Positions 1-7,262 of a stretch of DNA of 11,919 nt are shown here, one piece after another. Below the pieces are notes generated by a model. It was not told the origin of the DNA. It made no database searches and worked only from the letters and a program-made list of their open reading frames with translations. The DNA is from Phycisphaerae bacterium (GTDB lineage Bacteria > Planctomycetota > Phycisphaerae > UBA1845 > Fen-1342). The stretch is from positions 1 through 11,919 of the forward strand of contig JALSRY010000423.1 in assembly GCA_026984555.1 (NCBI GenBank), given 5' to 3'. The translations under genes and the position numbers were made by a program. Numbering within the stretch: the first letter of the stretch is position 1; every line of letters starts with the position of its first letter.

Positions 1-103
1 ACCGGCAGCACCCGGCCGGACGAAACGCCGTCCTGCGTGCACGTTGTGGCGACTTCGCGCAGCGTGAAGAGACTCACTGGATTTACAGCATGGAGTAGGA
101 TTG

Positions 104-2446
104 ATGATCGCTTCGCTCGGGCTGATAATGCTGCTGCTGACGCCGGCGGCCAACGACAACAACGTAGAATGGGACGGCATCTCGCACGTACAGTGGCTCG
201 ACTGCCGGCCGGTCTGCCCGGTAAACGGCGAAGCGTTCCAGGTCCGTTTTCAGGCCTACCAGTTCGACCTGACGAGTGCCCGCGTCGTCGTCGATGACGG
301 CACGGTTCACTATTACGACGCCTACTGGGTCGAGGACCGCGGTCCGTACGCCGTCTGGGCGGCTGACGTATCCGCCACCGCCGCGAGCAGCCTGAGCTAC
401 TACATCGAGCTGACCGACGGCACTGACACCGACTACTACAGCGTCAGCGGCATGTCCGACGGACCGCCGACCGATGGCGGGTTCGTGGTCGATTTCGACA
501 CGCTCAGCCACGCACCCTATGGTGCCACACGGGTCAGTCCGGGCGGCGTGGTGTTCAAGGTCTGGGCGCCCGACGCGGGCACCGCCGCCGTCGCCGGCGA
601 GTTCAACGGCTGGTCGACGACCGCCAACCCGATGACCAGGCACGGCGCGGACTTCGTCGCCTACGTGCCCAGCGCGGGCGACCGCCAACAATTCAAGTAC
701 GTCTTCAACGGCAACAACTGGAAGCCGGACGCGCGGGCCAAGTCGCTCAACCCCAGCGACAACTACAACACGCACATCGAAGACGCATTCCGCTACGGTT
801 GGGCCAGCGGTGATTTCACGCCGCCGGCGCCGGAGGACATGATCGTATACGAGCTGCACGTGGGCACGTTCTCCGGCCGCAACGACCCGGTCGCATCGGG
901 CGCGATTCCCGGCACGTACCGCGACGTCGCGGCCCATGTGGACCATTTCGTCGACCTGGGTATCAACGTCGTCGAGGTCATGCCGATCACTGAGTTTCCC
1001 TGGGATTTCTCCGCCGGCTACAACCCGGTCAGCGTCTGGGCCCCCGAATGGAAGTACGGCACCCCCGACGATCTCAAGTACATGATCGACACACTGCACG
1101 CCCACGGCATCGCGGTGGTGTTCGACATCGTCTGGAACCACTTCTCGGCGACCGACAACTATCTGTGGTACTACGACGGCACACAAATCTACTTCGACGA
1201 CCCGGCCGTGGACACGCCCTGGGGCTCGCAGGCCGACTTCGACCGGGCCGAAGTACGCGACTACTTCCTCGACAGCACGCTGTACTGGCTCGAGGAGTTC
1301 CGGGCCGACGGCTTCCGCATGGACGCGACCTCGTACATGGCCCTCTACCAGGGCAGCGGCTGGGGCCTGATGCAGGCGTTCAACGACGAGATCGACAACC
1401 GCGCGGTGCACAAGATCACGATGGCCGAGCAGTTGCCCGACGATCCGTGGATCACGACACCGACCTCCGCGGGCGGTGCCGGTTTCGACTCGCAGTGGAA
1501 CGACTACTTCACCGATACATTGCGACAGGCGATCATCGACGCGGCGTTCGGAAACACGAACATGGGAGCCGTCGCCGATATCATCGACGGCAGCGGGGCC
1601 TACCTGTCGGGAACCTACGTCGTCAACTATCTCGAATCGCACGACGAGGTCTGGCCCGACAGCGGCGGCCAGCGGCTGGTCAAGACGATCGACACCACCT
1701 GGCCGCACGACGACATCTACGCCAAGGGCCGCATGAAGCTCGGCGAGGGCCTGACGCTGTTCTCCCCCGGCATCCCGCTGATCTTCATGGGCGATGAGTG
1801 GCTCGAAGACACCGATTTCGGCGGCGGCAGCCCCAGCGGTGCCGACCGCATCAACTGGGATCTGCTCACCCAGCACGCCGCGATCTACCAGTTCTTCAAG
1901 GACGCCATCGCCGTTCGCAAGTCCAACGGCGCCTTGCGCGGCAACGCCGGCGTCGACGTCTACCACGTCAACGACACCGCCGACGTCGTTGCCTGGCACC
2001 GCTGGGATCTTTCGGGCAACGAAATCGTCGTCATCGCCAATTTCAGCAACAACGATTACGCCGGCTACCAGATCGGATTCCCCCAGGCCGGCACCTGGTA
2101 CGAGCTGCTCAACAGTCAGGCCAGCGAATACGACGGCAACGGCATCGGCAACGGCGGCAGCGTGCAAACGACCGGCGGCCCCTACGACGGTTTCAGCCAG
2201 TCGGCCTACGTGACCATCCCGCAGATGGGCCTGCTCGTGCTGCGTTACAACGATCCGCCCTACGATCCCTGCCCCGAAGACCTCGACGACGACGGGCAGA
2301 TCGGCCTGAGCGACCTGGCGATCATGCTGGCCAACTACGGCAGCACCAACGCCGATCCGGCCGACGGCGACCTCGACGGCGACGGCGACGTGGACCTGGC
2401 CGACCTCGCCCAACTGCTGGCCGTCTACGGCTCCAGTTGTCCGTAG
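104..2446 (+). CDS. Secreted GH13 GlgB-like alpha-glucan enzyme with dockerin-type tail
   Basis: Predicted extracellular enzyme that cleaves or rearranges alpha-1,4/1,6-glucans (780 aa). The ATG at 104 is preferred over the TTG at 101 because GGAG (92-95) lies 8 bases upstream. A short hydrophobic start (residues 1-16) looks like a signal peptide, although it lacks a basic n-region. Residues about 18-120 resemble a CBM34-type beta-sandwich (less certain). About 139-230 is a CBM48-like module with VFKVWAPDA and GEFNGW. The (beta/alpha)8 GH13 domain shows all four conserved regions: DIVWNH (341-346), GFRMDA with nucleophile D407, MAEQ with acid/base E442, and ESHDEV with D514. An all-beta C-terminal domain follows and resembles that of GlgB. 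The tail (about 724-780) has two calcium loops, DLDDDGQIGLSDL and DLDGDGDVDLADL, flanked by cysteines. The catalytic core looks closest to branching enzymes, but amylase or neopullulanase activity is possible. It probably works with the GH57 gene downstream. Confidence 0.9.
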   Translation: MIASLGLIMLLLTPAANDNNVEWDGISHVQWLDCRPVCPVNGEAFQVRFQAYQFDLTSARVVVDDGTVHYYDAYWVEDRGPYAVWAADVSATAASSLSYYIELTDGTDTDYYSVSGMSDGPPTDGGFVVDFDTLSHAPYGATRVSPGGVVFKVWAPDAGTAAVAGEFNGWSTTANPMTRHGADFVAYVPSAGDRQQFKYVFNGNNWKPDARAKSLNPSDNYNTHIEDAFRYGWASGDFTPPAPEDMIVYELHVGTFSGRNDPVASGAIPGTYRDVAAHVDHFVDLGINVVEVMPITEFPWDFSAGYNPVSVWAPEWKYGTPDDLKYMIDTLHAHGIAVVFDIVWNHFSATDNYLWYYDGTQIYFDDPAVDTPWGSQADFDRAEVRDYFLDSTLYWLEEFRADGFRMDATSYMALYQGSGWGLMQAFNDEIDNRAVHKITMAEQLPDDPWITTPTSAGGAGFDSQWNDYFTDTLRQAIIDAAFGNTNMGAVADIIDGSGAYLSGTYVVNYLESHDEVWPDSGGQRLVKTIDTTWPHDDIYAKGRMKLGEGLTLFSPGIPLIFMGDEWLEDTDFGGGSPSGADRINWDLLTQHAAIYQFFKDAIAVRKSNGALRGNAGVDVYHVNDTADVVAWHRWDLSGNEIVVIANFSNNDYAGYQIGFPQAGTWYELLNSQASEYDGNGIGNGGSVQTTGGPYDGFSQSAYVTIPQMGLLVLRYNDPPYDPCPEDLDDDGQIGLSDLAIMLANYGSTNADPADGDLDGDGDVDLADLAQLLAVYGSSCP

Positions 2447-2476
2447 CCGGTTTCGCATTCGCCGCGAAAGCGATCG

Positions 2477-2519
2477 GGCGGTTCGCGAAACGAACCCGCC
2501 GGCGGCCTGATCCGCCGCC
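2477..2519 (+). other. Two adjacent GC-rich hairpins between the glycosidase genes
   Basis: The 95 bp gap holds two back-to-back inverted repeats. The first pairs GGCGGTTCG (2477-2485) with CGAACCCGCC (2491-2500), with one bulged C and the loop CGAAA. The second pairs GGCGGC (2501-2506) with GCCGCC (2514-2519) around a 7-base loop. Neither is followed by a T-run, so they are not standard intrinsic terminators. They could stabilise the upstream mRNA end or set the relative expression of the two genes (inference). Confidence 0.4.
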
Positions 2520-2541
2520 GACACGCTCCGGGAGCAAGCCC

Positions 2542-5439
2542 ATGCGCTGTGCAATCACGTGCGTGCTCACGCTGGCGACGGCCGTCTCCGCCGGCGCCCA
2601 CGAACCGATCCACGTCGGCTTCCTCTGGCACATGCACCAGCCGATCTATTACCCCTACGAGACGCCGGTGCAAACCGACGCCGCCGGGCGGTTCTCGTAC
2701 AGCGTCGTGGACATCCACAACCAGCGTTTCGGGCCGTACACGACCTGGCCCAAGGATGCGATCGAGGCCGGCCTGGGCCTGGCACACCTTGGCGCGCAGG
2801 TCAGCTTCACCGGCTCGCTGATCGAGAACCTCGACGCGATCGAAGCCGCCGGCGTCAACGGCGGCATGTGGAACAACTGGGACTGGGGGTACGACACCGC
2901 CCGCGGCTACCTCACCACGCTCGGTAACCGCCGCCTCGACCTGGTCGCCTTCGGCTACCACCATCCGCTGATGCCGCTGCTCGACGACCTCGACCGCCGC
3001 ATGCAGATCGCCCTGCACCGCCACGTCTATCAGCAGACCTGGGCCGGCGGCGGCTACTCGGCGGGCATCTTCCCGCCCGAGACGGCCTTCTCCGAACGGA
3101 TGATCCCCTCGTTGGTGGCCGAGGGGCTGAGCTGGGTGCTGGTGGACAATATCCATTTCGACCGCGCCTGCGCCGGCTATCCCCACACCAACGCCTCGGG
3201 ACTGTTCACCCCCAACCCGGCCGACCAGATCAACCCCGACCCCGCCACCACCGGCGGCGCCTGGGTCCAGCTCAACAACATCTGGGCCCCCAGCCCGGTC
3301 AGCGCCCCGTTCGGCTATCAGCCACACTACGTGCAATACGTCGATCCCGAAAGCGGCGCGACCACCCGCATGATCGCCGTCCCGGCCGCACGCTACGAGG
3401 GCAACGAAGACGCACGCGGCGGCTACGGCGCTTTCCTCTACGACCAGGTGATGGACCAGTACATCCAGTACAACACCGACCCGGCCCATCCCATGTTCGT
3501 GATGCTGCACCACGACGGCGACAACTACGGCGGCGGCTCGGAGTCCTATTACCACAGCAATTTCCAGAACATGGTGAGCTGGGTCAGCGGCGACCCCGAT
3601 TACGATATCTCCACCGTCGCGGACTACCTCGAACGTTTCCCGCCCGCCGCGGATGACGTGATCCATGTCGAACCGGGCAGTTGGTCCGGGGCCGACAACG
3701 GGGATCCCGAGTTCAAGAAGTGGCTGGGCGACCCCGACGCCGGCGGCTGGAGCCCGGACATCAACAGTTGGGCGGTGCTTACCGCCGCCAAGAACCGCGT
3801 ATTCGCCGCGCAGGCCGTGTCGCCGACCACGTCGATGCACAACGTGTGGCTCGGGACGGGCAGCGACACCGAGCGGGCCTGGCACTGGCTGCTGTGTGCC
3901 GAGGCGAGCGACTACTGGTACTGGGACGGCACCGAAATCTGGGACAGCAACGTGACCCGAGCCTGCAACCAGGCGGTGGTCTTCGCCGACGCGGTGATCG
4001 CCGGCCAGCCCGACACCACCCCCCCCACGGTCTTCCTGCCGCAGCGCGAGCCATACAACCCCGGCGGCTACGAATGGGGCAGCGAGCCGGAGCCGAGCGA
4101 TTTCGAGGTCTGGACGCTGGCCGACGACGCCGGCGGCTTGCAAAGCGTCACGCTCTACTGGCGCATCGACAACGACGGCACCAACCCGCTGGATTCGATC
4201 CAGAACGAAACCTACGCCGGCGGGCCCGAGGTGGGGCCCTGGCAACCCGTGGCCATGACCGCCGAACAATTGCCTTCTCCCCCGCCGGGCGTGCTGGACG
4301 CGACCTATCGGGCAACCCGCTACGGCGCGCAGATCACCGGCCAGCAGGACGTGCTCATCGACTACTACGTCGAGGCCGTCGATGACGCCGGCAACGTGCA
4401 GAAGACCGACATTCAGCACGTGTGGGTCGGACAGGGCGGCAGCGGCGGGCAGCGTGTCACCATCGAGCCCGACCCGGCCATCGCCGGCCAGAGCGTCACC
4501 ATCCGCTACCAGCCCGCCGGCGGCCCACTGCTGGGCGCGGCGCAGGTCTACCTGCACTACGGCTTCAACGGCTGGAACCCGGTGATCGACCCCGATCCGG
4601 CGATGACGTGGGATCCCAACAGCGGTCTATGGACCGCCAGTGTCTTCGTGCAGCCCGACGCGACGCAGCTCGACATGGTTTTCCACGACGGGCTGGGCAC
4701 CTGGGACAACAACGGGGGTGCCGATTGGCACTTCGCGGTCGTCGGCGGACAGCCGGGTACCTGGCAGATGGATGGCGTGCTCGATCCCGCTGCCACGCTG
4801 CTGGCCGCCAACGGCTCGATGCACCTGTGGGCCGGCATCGAGGCCGGTGTGCTCTACGTGGCCACCGAGGACGCGGGCGAGGGCTACGACCACTTCCTCT
4901 ACGTCGCCGAGACGCCCGGCCCGCCGCGCGGCGCCAACTGGGCCAAGGCCGGCACGATCGCCGCCTGGGATGCCTACCTGGCCGACGAGAACGACAACGA
5001 CTACGTCGCCTGGTACGACACGCAGGGAGCGGCCGGCGCGGCCAGCGGAACCGGCGCCGGCGTGCTCGAAGGCACGCTCGACCTCGCCGGCGAGTTCGGC
5101 CAACTGCCTGAGATCGTCTATCTCGCTGTCGGGGTCTACGGTAATCACGACGGCGGTGCGCTGGTCTGGCAGATGCAGGTGCCCGCCTCGGTCAACAACG
5201 ACGGCAACCTCGACGCCGACGAGTACCTCGCGGTCGATCTGATCCTGCTGGCCGGCGGCTGCCTCGAAGACCTCGACGGCGACGGCCTCGTGAACCTCTC
5301 GGACCTGGCGATCCTGCTGGCGCACTACGGCACCACCAGCGGCGCCCAGCGGACCGACGGCGACATCGACCGCGACGGCGACGTGGACCTGAGCGACCTG
5401 GCGGCCCTGCTGGCGGCTTACGACGCCGCTTGTCCGTAA
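2542..5439 (+). CDS. Secreted GH57 alpha-glucan hydrolase/transferase with CBM25-like, DOMON-like and dockerin-type domains
   Basis: Exported starch- or glycogen-active enzyme (965 aa). The ATG at 2542 is preceded by GGGAG (2530-2534). The open frame runs further upstream, but that part overlaps the GH13 gene and is an arginine-rich shadow. Residues 1-19 form a signal peptide ending in SAGA. GH57 landmarks are WHMHQP (29-34), GYHHPL (138-143), FPPE with likely nucleophile E180, and HHDGDNYG with likely acid/base D325, which aligns with the DDGEKFG motif of archaeal GH57 glucanotransferases. After about residue 490 come an Ig-like beta domain, a CBM25-like starch-binding module (about 638-736, HYGFNGWNP and FHDGLGTWDNN), and a glucodextranase-type DOMON-like domain (about 740-905, starting MDGVLDP). 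The dockerin pair is at 907-965 and is bracketed by C907 and a penultimate Cys. The layout recalls amylopullulanases. The family also contains branching enzymes and glucanotransferases, so the exact reaction is open. Probably cotranscribed with the GH13 gene. Confidence 0.9.
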   Translation: MRCAITCVLTLATAVSAGAHEPIHVGFLWHMHQPIYYPYETPVQTDAAGRFSYSVVDIHNQRFGPYTTWPKDAIEAGLGLAHLGAQVSFTGSLIENLDAIEAAGVNGGMWNNWDWGYDTARGYLTTLGNRRLDLVAFGYHHPLMPLLDDLDRRMQIALHRHVYQQTWAGGGYSAGIFPPETAFSERMIPSLVAEGLSWVLVDNIHFDRACAGYPHTNASGLFTPNPADQINPDPATTGGAWVQLNNIWAPSPVSAPFGYQPHYVQYVDPESGATTRMIAVPAARYEGNEDARGGYGAFLYDQVMDQYIQYNTDPAHPMFVMLHHDGDNYGGGSESYYHSNFQNMVSWVSGDPDYDISTVADYLERFPPAADDVIHVEPGSWSGADNGDPEFKKWLGDPDAGGWSPDINSWAVLTAAKNRVFAAQAVSPTTSMHNVWLGTGSDTERAWHWLLCAEASDYWYWDGTEIWDSNVTRACNQAVVFADAVIAGQPDTTPPTVFLPQREPYNPGGYEWGSEPEPSDFEVWTLADDAGGLQSVTLYWRIDNDGTNPLDSIQNETYAGGPEVGPWQPVAMTAEQLPSPPPGVLDATYRATRYGAQITGQQDVLIDYYVEAVDDAGNVQKTDIQHVWVGQGGSGGQRVTIEPDPAIAGQSVTIRYQPAGGPLLGAAQVYLHYGFNGWNPVIDPDPAMTWDPNSGLWTASVFVQPDATQLDMVFHDGLGTWDNNGGADWHFAVVGGQPGTWQMDGVLDPAATLLAANGSMHLWAGIEAGVLYVATEDAGEGYDHFLYVAETPGPPRGANWAKAGTIAAWDAYLADENDNDYVAWYDTQGAAGAASGTGAGVLEGTLDLAGEFGQLPEIVYLAVGVYGNHDGGALVWQMQVPASVNNDGNLDADEYLAVDLILLAGGCLEDLDGDGLVNLSDLAILLAHYGTTSGAQRTDGDIDRDGDVDLSDLAALLAAYDAACP

Positions 5440-5497
5440 CCGCGCGCAGCTCATCTGCCCCAACCCTGCTCGTCCCAAAACCTCGACGATCACGCCT

Positions 5498-5524
5498 GCG
5501 CCCAGGAACCCGCGGCCCGGGCGC
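5498..5524 (+). terminator. Weak terminator-like hairpin after the GH57 gene
   Basis: GCGCCC (5498-5503) pairs with GGGCGC (5519-5524). After an A/C mismatch two more G-C pairs extend the stem, leaving a 9-base loop. It starts 58 bases after the GH57 stop and lies upstream of the next promoter, which is where a terminator would be expected. No T-run follows, so this is only a candidate. Confidence 0.25.
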
Positions 5525-5575
5525 GAAACTCCACACAATCTCTCGCGTGTCCGGCGGACGGTTTTCGGCGTCCCA

Positions 5576-5584
5576 TGCTATACT
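5576..5584 (+). promoter_or_regulatory. Extended -10 promoter of the FG-GAP gene
   Basis: TGCTATACT matches the extended -10 consensus TGnTATAAT at all but one position. It sits in AT-richer DNA 48 bases before the start codon. No convincing -35 box is seen 16-18 bases upstream, which is usual for extended -10 promoters. Transcription would begin near 5590 and give a leader of about 40 bases that contains the Shine-Dalgarno AAGGAGG (5616-5622). Confidence 0.5.
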
Positions 5585-5631
5585 CGGGTTTTCCATCACA
5601 CGCGATTCGGGGGAAAAGGAGGAACGGAACA

Positions 5632-7035
5632 ATGACTCGTGTTTTCGCAATCGTGCTGCCGGTTCTGGCGGCGGCGGGACAGCTCGTGGCTCCGGCGGCG
5701 CGGGCCCAGTGCGACCCGCAGGAGTTTCTCAAAGTGCTCGCCAGCGACGCCCATAGCGACCTGTCGTTCGGCTTGGGCATCGCCATCGACGGGAACCTGG
5801 CGGTCGTCGGCGCCCCCCAGGACGACACGATGGCGGAAGATGCGGGCGCCGCCTACGTGTACCGCTATGACGGCGCGACCTGGGTCGAAGAAGCCAAACT
5901 CGTCGCTTCCGACGGCGAAGCCTTCGACGCCTTCGGTACCGGCACCGCGATCGACGGTGACGTGATCCTGATCGGCGCCTGGTGGGACAGCGACAACGGC
6001 TCGTCCGCCGGCGCTGCGTATGTCTTCCGCTACGACGGCAGCAATTGGAACCAGGAGGCCAAGCTGGTCGCCGGCGACCCGCTGCCCAACGCCTGGTTCG
6101 GCTACCGTGTCGATCTCAGCGGCGACGTAGCCATCATCGGGGCGTGGGGTGACGGCGGCGCTGCCCCCTTCGCGGGCGCGGCGTACATTTTCCGCTACGA
6201 CGGCAACGACTGGAACCAGGAGGCCAAGCTCCTGGCCCCCCTTCCGAACGTTACCGACTACTTCGGCTACAACGTCGCCATCCAGGGCGATCTCGCCGCG
6301 GTCGGTTCGCTGGGCGACGACGCCGGCGTGACCGACGGGGGCGCGGTCCACGTGTACCGCTACGACGGAACCAACTGGAACCACGAAGCGACACTCGTGA
6401 GCAACGACATCGCCACCTACGACCAGCTCGGCGTCTCGGTGCGTATCGTCGGCAACCGCATTTTCAGCGGCGCCTACGGCGACGACGATACGTCCGGCGC
6501 GGTATACGCCTTTGACTACGACGGTTCCGCATGGACCCAAACCGCGAAGATCACCGCATCTGACCGCTTCCCGGGCGACGGCTTCGGCTGGTGGATCGAC
6601 GCCGAGGGCGACCTCCTCCTGGCCAGTTCGGACACCGACGACGACAACGGCGACAGTTCGGGCTCGGCCTATCTCTATCGCGATACCGGCAGTGGCTTCA
6701 GCGAAGAGGCCAAGCTGCTGCCCTCAGATGGTGATATGGGGGACAATTTCGCGTACGCGCTGGGACTGAGCAACGGGTGGGCTCTCATCGGCGCGCCCGA
6801 CAATCAAGATTTCGGCGAGATGACCGGCTCGGCATATTTCTTCACGCTCAACTGCGCAGTCGCCGGCGACATCGATGGCGACGGCGACGTCGATCTCGCC
6901 GACCTCGCTTTGCTGTTGGCCGCGTACAACACTTGCGCCGGCGATCCCAACTTCGACCCCGCCGCCGATCTCGACGGCAGCGGGTGCGTCGACTTGAGCG
7001 ACCTCGCGATCCTGCTCGCGCATTACGGGGGCTAG
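5632..7035 (+). CDS. Secreted seven-repeat FG-GAP beta-propeller protein with dockerin-type tail
   Basis: Exported protein of unknown specific role (467 aa). The ATG at 5632 is chosen because a strong AAGGAGG (5616-5622) lies 9 bases upstream and a clean signal peptide follows (residues 1-25, ending AARA before QCDP). The longer reading from 5575 would overlap the promoter and is rejected. Residues about 36-408 hold seven repeats of roughly 45-58 aa. Each carries a G-A/S-x-A-Y-V-Y/F-R-Y-D-G-x-x-W-x-x-E-A-K-L-like core and a central I-x-G-D-x-x-x-x-G-A strand, as in integrin-type FG-GAP repeats. Seven fits one closed propeller. Residues 409-467 form the dockerin-type tail, with loops DIDGDGDVDLADL and DLDGSGCVDLSDL. 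Such propellers usually bind proteins or sugars in adhesion or surface assembly, and no catalytic motif is seen. It shares the tail with both glycosidases upstream, so it may reach the same extracellular structure (inference). Confidence 0.88.
   Translation: MTRVFAIVLPVLAAAGQLVAPAARAQCDPQEFLKVLASDAHSDLSFGLGIAIDGNLAVVGAPQDDTMAEDAGAAYVYRYDGATWVEEAKLVASDGEAFDAFGTGTAIDGDVILIGAWWDSDNGSSAGAAYVFRYDGSNWNQEAKLVAGDPLPNAWFGYRVDLSGDVAIIGAWGDGGAAPFAGAAYIFRYDGNDWNQEAKLLAPLPNVTDYFGYNVAIQGDLAAVGSLGDDAGVTDGGAVHVYRYDGTNWNHEATLVSNDIATYDQLGVSVRIVGNRIFSGAYGDDDTSGAVYAFDYDGSAWTQTAKITASDRFPGDGFGWWIDAEGDLLLASSDTDDDNGDSSGSAYLYRDTGSGFSEEAKLLPSDGDMGDNFAYALGLSNGWALIGAPDNQDFGEMTGSAYFFTLNCAVAGDIDGDGDVDLADLALLLAAYNTCAGDPNFDPAADLDGSGCVDLSDLAILLAHYGG
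5737..6855 (+). repeat. Seven tandem FG-GAP coding repeats
   Basis: Within the propeller gene, seven units begin near residues LASD, LVASDG, LVAGDP, LLAPLP, LVSND, ITASD and LLPSDG. The unit end RYDGxxWxxEAK is almost identical in the first three repeats, conserved in the fourth and degraded in the last three. This shows expansion by duplication followed by divergence. Confidence 0.8.
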
Positions 7036-7168
7036 CGGGGGCACGAACGACAGGACCTGCTTGTTCGGTTATCAGACGGGTCGATCGGCGTCACGACGGC
7101 GATCGGCCCGCTTCGTTGCTGTTCCGATAATTCGCGTCGCCCCTTTGGCAGCGGGCGAGATAGCCAGA

Positions 7169-7179
7169 TTATCAGATAA
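7169..7179. promoter_or_regulatory. Candidate operator, TTATC-A-GATAA palindrome
   Basis: TTATCAGATAA is a perfect 11-base palindrome around a central A, 16 bases upstream of the proposed -35 box of the regulator gene. The half TTATCAGA also occurs at 7069-7076, exactly 100 bp upstream, and the complementary sequence GATAAT occurs at 7126-7131. This fits a transcription factor site, but the factor is unknown. Confidence 0.35.
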
Positions 7180-7194
7180 ATGTTGCGAGGCAGC

Positions 7195-7222
7195 TTGCAC
7201 GGCGCGGTTGATGGTGTATATT
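7195..7222 (+). promoter_or_regulatory. Putative promoter of the Rrf2-cytochrome operon
   Basis: TTGCAC (7195-7200) and TATATT (7217-7222) are separated by 16 bases and resemble -35 and -10 boxes of a housekeeping promoter. The AT-rich patch at 7217-7236 stands out in otherwise GC-rich DNA. Transcription would start near 7229, inside the dyad at 7225-7236 and about 34 bases before the GTG start of the regulator. Confidence 0.5.
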
Positions 7223-7224
7223 TA

Positions 7225-7236
7225 GATATAGATATC
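7225..7236. promoter_or_regulatory. Candidate autoregulatory operator, GATAT-AG-ATATC dyad
   Basis: Five-base arms GATAT and ATATC flank a 2-base centre and overlap the predicted transcription start of the Rrf2 gene. A repressor bound here would block initiation. Rrf2 proteins commonly control their own operon through AT-rich dyads near the promoter, so this is a plausible target of the adjacent regulator (inference). Confidence 0.35.
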
Positions 7237-7262
7237 CGATTGTCCCGAGGGAGGCTCAGGAC

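Noticed and set aside
1..103. Possible end of an upstream gene or a promoter in the first 100 bases
   Set aside because: No frame here shows convincing coding content, and I could not identify a credible -35/-10 pair; only the ribosome binding site at 92-95 is supported.
1798..2541. In-frame upstream extension of the GH57 protein by about 248 codons
   Set aside because: It overlaps the end of the GH13 gene, is arginine-rich nonsense, and would bury the signal peptide that begins at 2542 behind its own ribosome binding site.
83..2554. Very long open frame on the minus strand (over 800 codons) opposite the GH13 gene
   Set aside because: Its translation is a low-complexity Val/Ala/Gly/Arg/Asp composition typical of the antisense of high-GC coding DNA. 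The + strand frame has a complete set of GH13 motifs, a Shine-Dalgarno sequence and a signal peptide.
2425..4557. Long minus-strand frame opposite the GH57 gene
   Set aside because: Val/Ala/Gly/Asp/His-rich shadow with no recognisable domain; the GH57, CBM25-like and dockerin motifs are on the + strand.
5575..5631. Earlier ATG for the FG-GAP protein
   Set aside because: It sits on the -10 promoter element, lacks a ribosome binding site and adds 19 residues before a clean signal peptide that starts at 5632.
5737..6855. CRISPR-like or tandem DNA repeat array
   Set aside because: The periodicity is at the protein level (FG-GAP units) with diverged DNA, and there are no identical repeats with unique spacers.
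7082..7105. Repeated CGATCG sequences after the FG-GAP gene as a terminator
   Set aside because: Each copy is its own short palindrome; the stem between them does not extend beyond 6 bp and no T-run follows.
7145..7165. TTGGCAGC stretch that resembles a sigma-54 -24 element
   Set aside because: The required GC of the -12 element is absent at the correct spacing, and a sigma-70-like pair lies closer to the gene.
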